Assembly (NCBI GenBank): GCA_902494245.1
Contig: CABUSR010000001.1
Location: 19,755-83,754 of the forward strand
DNA: 64,000 nucleotides
Origin: an uncultured Collinsella sp.
Lineage (GTDB): Bacteria; Actinomycetota; Coriobacteriia; Coriobacteriales; Coriobacteriaceae
Reading direction: 5' to 3'
Positions 42,701 through 51,055 of this stretch are shown here, one piece after another. Every line of letters begins with the position of its first letter. The stretch's first letter is position 1. The position numbers were made by a program, and so were the translations under genes. The notes below the pieces were generated by a model. It searched no databases, was not told the DNA's origin, and saw nothing but the letters and a program-made list of their open reading frames with translations.

Positions 42701-44560
42701 CTACTGGGCAAACTGGCTGCGGTAGAGTTCGGCGTAGAAGCCGTCTGCCGCCAGCAGCTCATCGTGTGTGCCACGCTCGATAATCTGGCCGTCACGCATC
42801 ACCAGAATGCAGTCGGCGTTGCGAATGGTGCTCAGGCGGTGCGCCACGACAAAGCTTGTGCGGCCGGCCATGAGCTCGTCGAATGCCGCCTGCACCTGCA
42901 GCTCGGTGCGGGTATCGATGCTCGAGGTCGCCTCGTCCAGCAGCAAGATAGCCGGGTCGGTGAGCATGACGCGCGCGATGCACAGCAGCTGTTTTTGACC
43001 CTGGCTAAACGTGCCGCCGTCCTCGCCAATCACCGTGTCGTAGCCTTTCGGCAGCTGCACGATAAACTTGTGCGCATGCGCGCGCTTGGCAGCCTCGATA
43101 ACCTGCTCGCGCGTGGCATCCGGGCAACCGTAAGCGATGTTTTCCGCCACCGTGCCCTCGAACAGCCACGTATCCTGCAACACCATGCCAAAGGCACGGC
43201 GCAGGCTTGCGCGCGTGTAATCGCGCGAAGCCTTGCCATCGACCGCAATGCGACCGGCATCGATATCGTAAAAACGCAGCAGCAAATTGATGAGCGTTGT
43301 CTTGCCACAGCCCGTAGGGCCAACGAGGGCAAAGCGCATGCCGGGCTTAGCCTCGATGCAGATATCCTGCAGCAGTTTGCGGTCGGGAACGTAGCTAAAG
43401 TCCACGTGCTCAAAGGTCACTTCACCCTGCGGGGCGGCAAGTTCCACGGCATCCGCCGCATCAGGCTCCTGCTCGCACGCATCGAGCAGCGCAAACATGC
43501 GGCGCGCCGAGGCATACGCCGTCTGAATCTGCGTGATGACGTTCGTGACCTCGTTGAACGGCTTGGTGTACTGGTTGGCGTAGGACAGGAAAATCTGCAC
43601 GCCGCCCACCGTAAGCGCCGCCGGCACGCCCGTGATCACGCCCACGCAGCCGATCACGGCGACCACGGCATAGATGATGTTGTTGATAAAGCGCGTACCG
43701 GGGTTAGAGAGCGAACCCATAAACTGCGCGCGCTCGCCCGCGGTGTAGAGCTCAGCATTGAGGGCATCGAAGCGCTGCTGAGCGTTCGAGCCATAGGCAA
43801 ACGCGTCCACGAGCTTTTGCTCGCCCACATACTCCTCGATATGGCCACCGAGCTGCCCTTGAATGCGCTGCTGCGCCGTAAAGCTTTTATTGGAAAGCTT
43901 GGCGATGGCGCCGGCTGCAAAAATGGAAAGCGGCGTGACGAGCACCACCACAAGCGTCATGGTCAGGTTAATGGAGAGCATAAACGCGAGCGTGCCCACA
44001 ATGGTGATAACGCCGGTAAGGAGCTGCGTAAAGCCCTGCAGCAGACCGTCGCCAACCTGGTCGACGTCGTTGACCACGCGGCTCATAAGGTCGCCGTGGG
44101 CATGGCTGTCGATAAAGCTGAGCGGCATGCGGCTGAGTTTGTCGCTCGCCTCCACGCGCATGTCGCGCACCGTCTCGTAGGACAGGCGGTTAACGCAATA
44201 GCCCTGCAGCCACTGGAAGGCCGCAGCACCTACGACGACAATCGCGAGCTTGGTGACAAGCGGCAGTAGCGCGTCGAAGTCCACCTGCCCGGCGGCGACG
44301 ATAAGGTCGATGCCCTCGCCAATGAGGATGGGCGTATAGAGTTGCAAGATCACCGAGATTGCGGCGCTCACAAACGATGCCGTAAACGAGACGCGGTGCG
44401 GGCGAACATAGCCCAGCAGGCGGCGGGTCACCGCACCCACGGGATAGCGCTCGGGGTCGCCAGGCTGGCGCGGGCCGTCGCCCAGGTCGTTAAGGCTATC
44501 GTTACCGGACACGTTGGCCGTCATCGTGGCGACCGAACCGGAGGAAGTGTACGGATTCAT
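42701..44560 (-). CDS. Heterodimeric ABC exporter 2, catalytic subunit
   Basis: A 619-residue half-transporter: a ~40-residue Ser/Gly/Asp-rich N-terminal tail, six membrane helices and a canonical ATPase domain (Walker A GPTGCGKTT, signature FSQGQKQ, Walker B LLLDEATSSID, VAHRLSTI). Its ATG follows the previous stop with no gap (TAAATG), with GGAGG inside the upstream gene. Paired with the degenerate-site subunit encoded upstream. No regulator gene adjoins this pair, unlike the other two exporters here. Confidence 0.93.
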   Translation of the reverse strand: MNPYTSSGSVATMTANVSGNDSLNDLGDGPRQPGDPERYPVGAVTRRLLGYVRPHRVSFTASFVSAAISVILQLYTPILIGEGIDLIVAAGQVDFDALLPLVTKLAIVVVGAAAFQWLQGYCVNRLSYETVRDMRVEASDKLSRMPLSFIDSHAHGDLMSRVVNDVDQVGDGLLQGFTQLLTGVITIVGTLAFMLSINLTMTLVVVLVTPLSIFAAGAIAKLSNKSFTAQQRIQGQLGGHIEEYVGEQKLVDAFAYGSNAQQRFDALNAELYTAGERAQFMGSLSNPGTRFINNIIYAVVAVIGCVGVITGVPAALTVGGVQIFLSYANQYTKPFNEVTNVITQIQTAYASARRMFALLDACEQEPDAADAVELAAPQGEVTFEHVDFSYVPDRKLLQDICIEAKPGMRFALVGPTGCGKTTLINLLLRFYDIDAGRIAVDGKASRDYTRASLRRAFGMVLQDTWLFEGTVAENIAYGCPDATREQVIEAAKRAHAHKFIVQLPKGYDTVIGEDGGTFSQGQKQLLCIARVMLTDPAILLLDEATSSIDTRTELQVQAAFDELMAGRTSFVVAHRLSTIRNADCILVMRDGQIIERGTHDELLAADGFYAELYRSQFAQ

Positions 44561-46426
44561 TTAGCAGCCCTCCTTTGCGCAGACGGATGCGGGGGCGGTC
44601 GGGGCACCTGGGGCGAGCGCGGGCGCTGTGCTCCCCCGCTGGCCCTCAAGCTCCTCGCGGCGCAGCTGCGACTGGCAAATCTCGCGATAGAGCTGACAGG
44701 TCGCATAGAGCTCGTCATGTGTGCCCAGGCCGGCAACCGAGCCGTGGTCGAGCACGCAGATCACGTCGGCATCGCGCACGGTCGAGACGCGCTGGCTCAC
44801 AATCACCGTGGTCAGCGGCAGCCCGCCCTTGGCGGCACCGCGCATGCTGCGCTCGCGAATGGCATGGCGAAGCGCCGCGTCGGTCTTAAAGTCGAGCGCC
44901 GACGTGGAGTCATCCATGATCAATATCTGAGGCGAACCAACCAAGGCACGCGCGATAGTCAGGCGCTGACGCTGGCCACCGCTAAAGTTCTTGCCGCCCG
45001 CCTCGACCGGGGCGTCTAAGCCCTGCGGCTTGTTGCGCACGAACTCGCTGGCCTGCGCCATGTCGAGTGCCGCCCAGAGCTCCTCGTCGGTCGCAGCTTC
45101 ATCGCGCCAGGTCAGGTTGCTGCGGATGGAGCCGCTCACCAGCGATGCGCGCTGCGGAACGGTCGCGACCACACGGCGCAGCTGGTCGAGCGGCCAGGTG
45201 CGCACGTCGGCGCCCATCACGCTCACGCTGCCGGTGCTCGCATCGTACAGGCGCGGGATGAGCGAGACGAGCGTGGACTTGCCGCTACCCGTACCGCCGA
45301 TAATGCCGAGCGTCTTGCCCAGCGGGAGTTCCAGCGTCACATCGTTGACAGCATTGGCCGCGCCAGCGCCAAACGAGAAGCTCGCATGGTCAAAGCTCAG
45401 TGCGGGGACTGGAGCAGCACCACCCGCCAGTTCGCTCGGCTCGGGCAGCGCGACCGGCTGGTTGCCCTCGTCGGTGATGCTCGGCTCGCAGTTGAGCACC
45501 TCATTGATGCGCGACGCGCTGGCGCTCGCCTTGGTAAAGACCACGACCAGGTTGGCGACGTACACGATGGAGGTCAGGGTCTGCGTCATGTAGTTCACAA
45601 ACGCCATGACCTGGCCCTGCGTGAGCTCGCCCACGTTGACCTGGATGCCGCCCACCCACAGGATGGCGCACACGCCCAGGTTCATCACCAAAAACGTGAC
45701 GGGGTTGAGGATCGACGAGAGCTTGCCCACCGCGATCGCGACACGCGCCTGGTCATCGGCCGCCTGGGCAAAACGCTCGCGCTCGTGACCCTCGCGCACA
45801 AACGCCCGGACCACGCGGGCGCCCGAAAGCCCCTCGCGGCAAATAAGCGCGATGCGATCGAGCTTTGCCTGCAGCTGCTTGTAGTACGGGATGCAGTGCG
45901 CCATGACAAGCCAAAACACCAGGCCGATGGCGGGCGTGCAAATCAAAAAGATCATGCCGAGCTTAAGGTCGATGGCAAGGGCCGCGACCATGGAGCCCAC
46001 CGCCAGGAAAGGCCAGCGGATGAGCATGCGCACGCCCAGCGCCACGGCGAGCTGCACCTGGTTGACGTCGTTGGTAATACGCGTAATGAGCGACGGCGTG
46101 CCAAAGCGATCGAGTTCGGCATAGCTCAGCTTGTTGATGTGCTGGTAGAGTGCGCCGCGAATGTCAGTACCCATGCCCTGCGAGGTGAGCGCCGCCATCT
46201 TCTGGCAAACAAGCGTAAACGAGATGCCGATTACAGCCATGGCGGCGAGCACCATGCCGTAGCGGACGACGGCACTCACGTCGTGCGCACCGATACCTTT
46301 ATCGATCATCTGGGCAATCACCAGCGGCGTCAGCAGGTCAAAGATCACTTCAATCAACTTGCACGCAGGGCCAATCACCATATACCGGCGAAACTTACCA
46401 CCAAAACGCCTGAGCAGCTCAATCAT
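44561..46426 (-). CDS. Heterodimeric ABC exporter 2, degenerate-site subunit
   Basis: A 621-residue half-transporter with six membrane helices. Walker A GGTGSGKST and signature FSGGQRQR are intact, but Walker B reads ILIMDDSTSALD with Asp replacing the catalytic Glu. The coupling with a canonical partner gives one active ATP site, as in other heterodimeric type IV exporters. The C-terminus ends in an Ala/Pro/Thr-rich tail with two Cys (SVCAKEGC). First gene of the pair. The ATG at 46426 lacks a strong ribosome binding site (AGGGAGCG is the best match). Confidence 0.92.
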   Translation of the reverse strand: MIELLRRFGGKFRRYMVIGPACKLIEVIFDLLTPLVIAQMIDKGIGAHDVSAVVRYGMVLAAMAVIGISFTLVCQKMAALTSQGMGTDIRGALYQHINKLSYAELDRFGTPSLITRITNDVNQVQLAVALGVRMLIRWPFLAVGSMVAALAIDLKLGMIFLICTPAIGLVFWLVMAHCIPYYKQLQAKLDRIALICREGLSGARVVRAFVREGHERERFAQAADDQARVAIAVGKLSSILNPVTFLVMNLGVCAILWVGGIQVNVGELTQGQVMAFVNYMTQTLTSIVYVANLVVVFTKASASASRINEVLNCEPSITDEGNQPVALPEPSELAGGAAPVPALSFDHASFSFGAGAANAVNDVTLELPLGKTLGIIGGTGSGKSTLVSLIPRLYDASTGSVSVMGADVRTWPLDQLRRVVATVPQRASLVSGSIRSNLTWRDEAATDEELWAALDMAQASEFVRNKPQGLDAPVEAGGKNFSGGQRQRLTIARALVGSPQILIMDDSTSALDFKTDAALRHAIRERSMRGAAKGGLPLTTVIVSQRVSTVRDADVICVLDHGSVAGLGTHDELYATCQLYREICQSQLRREELEGQRGSTAPALAPGAPTAPASVCAKEGC

Positions 46427-46630
46427 AAAAAGGCGCTCCCTATCATCATCTCAATTCAATCTGATTCATGATAGTACGGAGAACCCTGGAGATGCGTAAG
46501 CAACTCGTTACAGATGTAAGGGCAACGGTCACTAGCGCCCAAGGCACGTAGCAGCCGATGTTTTGGCAACGCCAGCGAGCGGCATAACGCCGGGGATTCA
46601 ATTATCAGATAAATGTGACCCTTCAGGCGG

Positions 46631-46756
46631 TTTTGGTCGGCTACCCGCGGGTGCCGGCAGGGCGCTTGGTAGTCGAGCGATCCCGCAGGCGAAGCCGAGG
46701 ACCAGCGAGACACCAAGCGCCCTGCCGGCACTCGCGGGTAGCCGCGGCACCAAAAA
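46631..46756. repeat. Long hairpin with 32-bp arms (E5) after the SRP RNA
   Basis: Core arms 46639-46670 and 46712-46743 match in 31 of 32 positions; outer TTTTGGT/ACCAAAA pairs extend the stem. The loop is 41 bases. It lies immediately past the 3' end of the minus-strand SRP RNA gene, whose T-run it overlaps. The remaining 46427-46630 gap shows nothing I can name. Confidence 0.85.
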
Positions 46757-46764
46757 ACGCCTGC

Positions 46765-46866
46765 GCACTCGATGGATTCGGATGCCCGACAGAGGCTCCT
46801 TATGGCTGCTTCCTTCCGGACCTGACCAGATTCGGAACATGTCGTCATCCGAACCCATCGAACGCG
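46765..46866 (-). ncRNA. ffs: Signal recognition particle RNA (4.5S type)
   Basis: The universally conserved SRP core GGTCAGGTCCGGAAGGAAGC, followed by AGCC, is present on the minus strand, with the asymmetric internal loop and the GGAA tetraloop region. The ends pair as GCGTTCGATGG with CCATCGAGTGC and GTTCGGATG with CATCCGAAT, giving the ~102-nt short hairpin form that binds Ffh. A T-run (GTTTTTTGG) follows. Boundaries are approximate by a few bases. Confidence 0.95.
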
Positions 46867-46919
46867 CTAGGCGCTCGATATATCTTACCCGCTCCCGCCC
46901 GATGGGGCAAGGTAGCTAA

Positions 46920-46987
46920 TTTGGGACGGGGCTTTTTGACTACTTGGGCAATCAGATCGACAGGTAGTCAAATAAGCCCCGTCCCAA
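46920..46987. repeat. Hairpin with 24-bp arms, GGGACGGGGC type
   Basis: TTTGGGACGGGGCTT...GACTAC and its complement GTAGTC...AAGCCCCGTCCCAAA, with a 20-base loop and two internal mismatches. The same core occurs in the palindrome at 59613-59651. It lies upstream of the SRP RNA gene. Confidence 0.8.
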
Positions 46988-47006
46988 AAAGACTGGTCTG
47001 CTGCCG

Positions 47007-47169
47007 TGCCACAAAAGGGGCCTATCTACTACGTTTAGGCCGCAGGGGTCAACCATAGCCGGCTTTTTCGAAAATCGGCAAGCTTTCTACCTGCGGTTTT
47101 AATTTCACAAAATCCGGGATGGTCAAGGGTGCTCGGCTAAACGTAGTAGATGGCCGCATTTCATGGCGG
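47007..47169 (-). repeat. 162-bp element with CTATCTACTACGTTT ends, copy F2
   Basis: Inverted relative to copy F1 (21113-21274). The terminal ~15 bases are nearly identical in both copies, and the interior aligns without large gaps. One end here reads CCATCTACTACGTTTA. No ORF. Located between the SRP RNA gene and the TadA-glycerate kinase gene. Confidence 0.7.
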
Positions 47170-47220
47170 ACGGTCCGACCCAAGGCCCAAGGCGACCAGC
47201 CTCGGATAGCCATTCTCGAA

Positions 47221-47285
47221 GTTGCGGTGGAATAGTTCCTGTTTTTGCCGCCTGAGCCGCCAAACAGGAACTATTCCACCGCAAC
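47221..47285 (-). terminator. Perfect 24-bp hairpin (G2) after the TadA-glycerate kinase gene
   Basis: GTTGCGGTGGAATAGTTCCT plus GTTT pairs perfectly with the right arm 47262-47285 across a 17-base loop. It ends 17 bases from the stop codon. Shares its outer 14 bases with hairpin G1. Confidence 0.75.
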
Positions 47286-47302
47286 TTATAGGGAGTTGGG
47301 TT

Positions 47303-49084
47303 TTAGAGGCGGGCGAGGTCGTAGGCTTGGGCGGCTGCTTCACCGGCGCAGATGAGGTTGGTTGTGGCTTCCTGGGGGTCGAGCGCTTGGTCAAGAGGCA
47401 TGGGCCTGCGGCAGACCGGCAGGACCAAGTCGATGCCCTGACCATACACCGCATCCAAATTATCCGCACGACCGCCCACGACGGCGACCACCGGCTTGCC
47501 ATAGCGATTGGCACGGCGGGCCACGCCCACCGGCGCCTTGCCGGCAGCGGATTGCTCGTCCATGTTGCCCTCGCCTGTAATGACCAGGTCGACATCGCGC
47601 ACGCGCTCGTCAAACCCAATCAGATCGAGCACCGTCTCCACGCCCGAACGCAACTCAGCACCGAGCGCCAGCAGCGCGGCGCCCAAGCCACCTGCCGCGC
47701 CCGCGCCAGGCACGCCGAGCACCGAGCCAAATGTCCGCACGCCCTCGGGCACGCGCAACAACCCCTGAGCCCGCACCCCGGTAATCGCCGCATCGAGCAG
47801 GCGGCCGTAGCCGACCATCCAACTGTCGTACCTGCCCAGCGCTTCGACATCGTCTGTCGGCAGGCCCTTTTGCCCGCCAAACACTGCAAGTGCCCCACGA
47901 CGCCCCACGAGCGGGTTCTCGACATCAGAGAGCACGACGATACGCGCGCTATTCAGCGCCCGAAGCGCCGGTGCCAAATCGATACTCGCCACCTGCTCAA
48001 GCCCCGCGAGACCAGGGGCGACATCGCAGCCCTGATCATCGACCACACGCGCGCCCAGCGCCTGCAGCATGCCGGCGCCACCGTCGTTGGTGGCACTGCC
48101 GCCCAGACCAATATAGATAGTCTTTGCCCCAGCACGAACCGCTCGAAGCATGAACTCGCCCACGCCATAGGTCGTAGCGGCCAACGCCGCCGGCTCTGTG
48201 CAAGGCGAATACCCAATACCCGCCGCCTCGGCCATCTCGATTACAGCCGACTCGTGCTCGCCGTCCACCAGCATCCGGGCAGACACACAGTCGCCCAGAG
48301 GGCCTGCGACTTCACATGCCACGACCTCACCGCCGCACGCGGCAACGGCATCGAGCGTTCCCTCGCCGCCATCCGCCAGCGGCAGCGCGCTTACCTGGGC
48401 ATCGGGCCACACGCGGCGCACACCTTCGGCAACGGCCTCCTCCGCCTGCGCGCTCGAAACGCTGCCCTTAAAGGAGTCGATCGCCAGCTGCACACGGCGG
48501 GGCCGGCGGCACGCGGCACCAAAATCGACCGCCCCAACGGCAGTATCTTCGACACCCGCAAGCGCCTCGGCGTGGGCGGTATGCGCCTCAAGATCGGCCC
48601 CACAACCGCAGCCAGCACCATCGGTGCCACGCAGCCCACTAAAATAGCCGCTCAACACCTCACGACACTCATCCGCCAGCACGCCGGCATGTACGTTAAA
48701 CCGATGATTCAGGCGCGAATCGGCATTCAGGTCGTATAGCGACCCCAGAGCGCCCGCTTTAGCATCGGACGCGCCGTACACGCAGCGCCCCACGCGCGCG
48801 TTAACCATAAGCCCCGCGCACATGCAGCAGGGCTCGAGCGTTACATAGACCGTGCAATCGGAAAGGCGCCAACGACCGAGCGACCGCGCGGCGGCGCATA
48901 GGGCCGCAAACTCGGCATGCGCCGAAGGGTCCTGGTCGAGCTCGCGGCGATTATGCGCCCGCGCGACGATCTCACCCGCGCGCACCACTACGGCGCCGAT
49001 CGGCACCTCGCCCACCGCCGCGGCGGTACGCGCCTCCGCCAGCGCCTCGCGCATGAACTTCTCATCGATTCCGGTGCTCGTCAT
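47303..49084 (-). CDS. Fusion of tRNA adenosine deaminase (TadA) and glycerate kinase
   Basis: One 593-residue frame holds two enzymes. Residues ~1-150 are TadA, which converts A34 of tRNA-Arg to inosine: DPSAHAEFAAL (zinc His and catalytic Glu) and TLEPCCMCAGLMV (two zinc Cys). After a ~60-residue linker with Gly/Cys-rich GAGCGCGADLEAH, residues ~210-590 are a GarK-type glycerate kinase: AIDSFKGSVSSAQAEEAV, LPLADGGEGTLDA, GLGGSATNDGGAGM and DLVITGEGNMDEQS. The zinc and kinase motifs of both halves look intact. ATG 49084 follows GGGAAGG. Such a fusion is unusual; the two activities have no obvious metabolic link. Confidence 0.9.
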   Translation of the reverse strand: MTSTGIDEKFMREALAEARTAAAVGEVPIGAVVVRAGEIVARAHNRRELDQDPSAHAEFAALCAAARSLGRWRLSDCTVYVTLEPCCMCAGLMVNARVGRCVYGASDAKAGALGSLYDLNADSRLNHRFNVHAGVLADECREVLSGYFSGLRGTDGAGCGCGADLEAHTAHAEALAGVEDTAVGAVDFGAACRRPRRVQLAIDSFKGSVSSAQAEEAVAEGVRRVWPDAQVSALPLADGGEGTLDAVAACGGEVVACEVAGPLGDCVSARMLVDGEHESAVIEMAEAAGIGYSPCTEPAALAATTYGVGEFMLRAVRAGAKTIYIGLGGSATNDGGAGMLQALGARVVDDQGCDVAPGLAGLEQVASIDLAPALRALNSARIVVLSDVENPLVGRRGALAVFGGQKGLPTDDVEALGRYDSWMVGYGRLLDAAITGVRAQGLLRVPEGVRTFGSVLGVPGAGAAGGLGAALLALGAELRSGVETVLDLIGFDERVRDVDLVITGEGNMDEQSAAGKAPVGVARRANRYGKPVVAVVGGRADNLDAVYGQGIDLVLPVCRRPMPLDQALDPQEATTNLICAGEAAAQAYDLARL

Positions 49085-49135
49085 CGTTCGCCTTCCCTGT
49101 TGCAAATTCAAAACGATGCTATCATTACAACTCAC

Positions 49136-49225
49136 GGAGAGATGGCAGAGCGGTTGAATGCGGCGGTCTTGAAAACCGTTGAGCGCGAGAGCGTTCCGGG
49201 GGTTCGAATCCCCCTCTCTCCGCCA
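49136..49225 (+). tRNA. tRNA-Ser (anticodon TGA), CCA encoded
   Basis: Acceptor stem GGAGAGA/TCTCTCC, discriminator G and encoded CCA. The anticodon loop CTTGAAA gives TGA (reads UCN serine codons). The long variable arm (GAGCGCGAGAGCGTTC) and T-loop GGTTCGAATCC are typical of a class II serine tRNA. Divergent from the TadA fusion gene, convergent with the TetR gene. Confidence 0.97.
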
Positions 49226-49228
49226 CTC

Positions 49229-49819
49229 CTAGTGATGCACCGGTGTCATGGTCCGCTCAAACAACGCATCGACCACGTCGGCTATCTCAGGTCGACGCTC
49301 AAGATCGTGGCCCGATTCCCACCATATCGTGAAAAGTCGAATAATACCGCCGGCGACAAACTCAGACGTCGTCTCGAGTGACACGGGGGCCAGGGCATCC
49401 TCGGCAAGCACGTTCATCACACGCTCGCGGATGGAGCGGGCAATGCGGTCGCAAATAACGTTGGTCAACATGCCCGACATGCTGCTTGCCAAAATGTTAT
49501 CCATGAGCCGCTCGTGCGTCAGAATCAAATCCATGGCATCGTCCAAAATCGCGTGCCGAAGCGCGCGCACGTCCTCGGCAGACACTGCGCCGGCCTCATC
49601 GGGCTGTTTTTGCGGCAAGCCCGACATGAGCTCATCGATATAAAAGGCAAAGTAATCGTTCTTGTCGCGAAAGTGCTTGTAGAACGTCGTGCGGCGAATC
49701 ATGGCCCGGTCGCACAGCATGGCAACCGTCAGGTCCTCAAAACGATGCTCTTCCAAAAGCTCGGTAAAGGCATCGAACAGGGCGCGGTAGGTTTTCTTAA
49801 TGCGAAGGTCCACTGGCAT
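49229..49819 (-). CDS. TetR family transcriptional regulator
   Basis: A 196-residue regulator. The N-terminal helix-turn-helix FEDLTVAMLCDRAMIRRTTFYKHFRDKNDYF is characteristic of TetR members; the C-terminal region resembles the DhaS-like group. ATG 49819 lies just after GAGG within a normal family length; longer in-frame starts run into the promoter region of the divergent LemA gene and are unlikely. It probably controls itself and perhaps lemA. Confidence 0.9.
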   Translation of the reverse strand: MPVDLRIKKTYRALFDAFTELLEEHRFEDLTVAMLCDRAMIRRTTFYKHFRDKNDYFAFYIDELMSGLPQKQPDEAGAVSAEDVRALRHAILDDAMDLILTHERLMDNILASSMSGMLTNVICDRIARSIRERVMNVLAEDALAPVSLETTSEFVAGGIIRLFTIWWESGHDLERRPEIADVVDALFERTMTPVHH

Positions 49820-50024
49820 CGCCATCCTCAGGGCAAAGACAACACTCGTCAATCTGTCGCATATCTTACACCTGTACCTCGCGCGCTTTGCCCCGGTGCC
49901 GGCCCCGCCGAAAACACAACGCTTACCGGAAAGTTCGGCACGGCAAAACGTTGCGGGTATACTAGTAGCGTTATACCAACGGCAGCTGGCGCATGCCGCC
50001 GCGGCCATTCGAAACGGAGACATC

Positions 50025-50576
50025 ATGATTACCGTCATCATCGGCATCGTTGTTGTCATTGTGATTGTCTGCGCCATCGCCGGCATCTACAACAACATGG
50101 TCACCAAGCGTAACCGCATCGATAACGCCTGGCAGAACATCGATACGCAGCTGCAGCGCCGCAACGACCTGATCCCCAACCTGGTCGAGACCGTCAAGGG
50201 CTACGCCAAGCACGAGCAGGAGACGCTCTCCGCCGTGATCAGCGCGCGTAACACCGCCGTCAAGGCCACCACGCCCGAGGCCAAGATGGAAGCCGACAAC
50301 GTGCTGACCGGTGCGCTGCGCCAGCTCTTCGCCGTAGCCGAGGCCTATCCCGATCTTAAGGCAAACACCAACTTTACGCAGCTGCAGGCATCGCTCGAGG
50401 ATACCGAGAACAAGATTAGCTATGCACGCCAGAGCTACAACGACTGCGTGCTCAGCTACAACAACGCCATTCAGACGTTCCCGGCTGTCATCTTTGCCGG
50501 CATCTTCCAGTTTAAGGAGCGCCAGGGCTTCGAGGCCGCCGAAGCAGCCCGCCAGGCCCCGACCGTCAAGTTCTAG
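50025..50576 (+). CDS. LemA family membrane protein
   Basis: A 183-residue protein with one N-terminal membrane helix (VIIGIVVVIVIVCAIAGIY), then the LemA helical domain: NRIDNAWQNIDTQLQRRNDLIPNLVETVKGY and ENKISYARQSYNDCVLSYNN. LemA proteins sit in the membrane with the helical bundle exposed; a defined biochemical role is not established. ATG 50025 follows CGGAGACATC. A possible -10 (TATACT) lies ~65 bases upstream. A clear terminator follows at 50614. Confidence 0.93.
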   Translation: MITVIIGIVVVIVIVCAIAGIYNNMVTKRNRIDNAWQNIDTQLQRRNDLIPNLVETVKGYAKHEQETLSAVISARNTAVKATTPEAKMEADNVLTGALRQLFAVAEAYPDLKANTNFTQLQASLEDTENKISYARQSYNDCVLSYNNAIQTFPAVIFAGIFQFKERQGFEAAEAARQAPTVKF

Positions 50577-50613
50577 TAGTTTGACAGCGCATCCTTAATC
50601 GGCCAAATGCATA

Positions 50614-50656
50614 AACCGCTCCGTCGAATGCATACTTCGACGGGGCGGTTTCCTTT
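50614..50656 (+). terminator. Terminator of lemA
   Basis: AACCGCTCCGTCGAA pairs with TTCGACGGGGCGGTT around a 7-base loop, followed by TCCTTTTT. Confidence 0.85.
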
Positions 50657-50662
50657 TTCGCG

Positions 50663-50890
50663 AAGGTCCCCCTCTAAGCGCCGTGCATTTTCAGGAGTAT
50701 TCAACATAACCAAGAGCTTCGGGCGCCACGATAAATGCCAAAGACCGCGAATATCCCTGCAAATCAAACGCTGCCAGCCCATAACCCCGCCCATCATTCG
50801 TAGAAAACATCGAGAAATCCCGATTTTTTGCCCGAGGTCGGTATGCAGGGGCCTTCGATTGCAGAATACTCGCAAAAATGCACGTCGCCA
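50663..50890. mobile_element. MITE-like element, copy G4
   Basis: Left end GAAGGTCCCCCTCT..GCGCCGTGCATTTT..GGAGTATTCAACA; right end, inverted, GGCGACGTGCATTTTTGCGAGTATTCTGCAAT. Both match the ends of G3 (23515-23728). The interior (~150 bases) is not obviously related to that of G3 and has no convincing ORF. Confidence 0.6.
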
Positions 50891-50923
50891 CCACCCCCAC
50901 ATGGCGCGAACCAAAACAAAAGC

Positions 50924-51030
50924 GCGGCCTTCCTTTCCGGCGCACTCCGCGGGACGAAAAAACCTCCGCCGCACGAAGTGCGCAGCGGAGGTTCTTTCAT
51001 GTCCGAGGACGCGCCGGAAAGGAAGGTCGC
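50924..51030 (-). terminator. Nested hairpins (E6) after ilvE
   Basis: Outer arms GCGGCCTTCCTTTCCGGCGC (50924-50943) and its near-complement 51011-51030 (19 of 20) enclose an inner terminator, AACCTCCGC/GCGGAGGTT (50961-50993), followed on the minus strand by TTTTTTCG. The inner part ends the ilvE transcript; the outer arms make it a member of the long-hairpin class. Confidence 0.8.
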
Positions 51031-51055
51031 CCTCGGGCCGGACAGCTAAGACAGC

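Noticed and set aside
47303..49084. Sequencing error joining tadA and glycerate kinase
   Set aside because: The frame is continuous, the linker has normal codon use and there is no internal ribosome binding site or start at the domain border; kept as a real fusion, to be confirmed.
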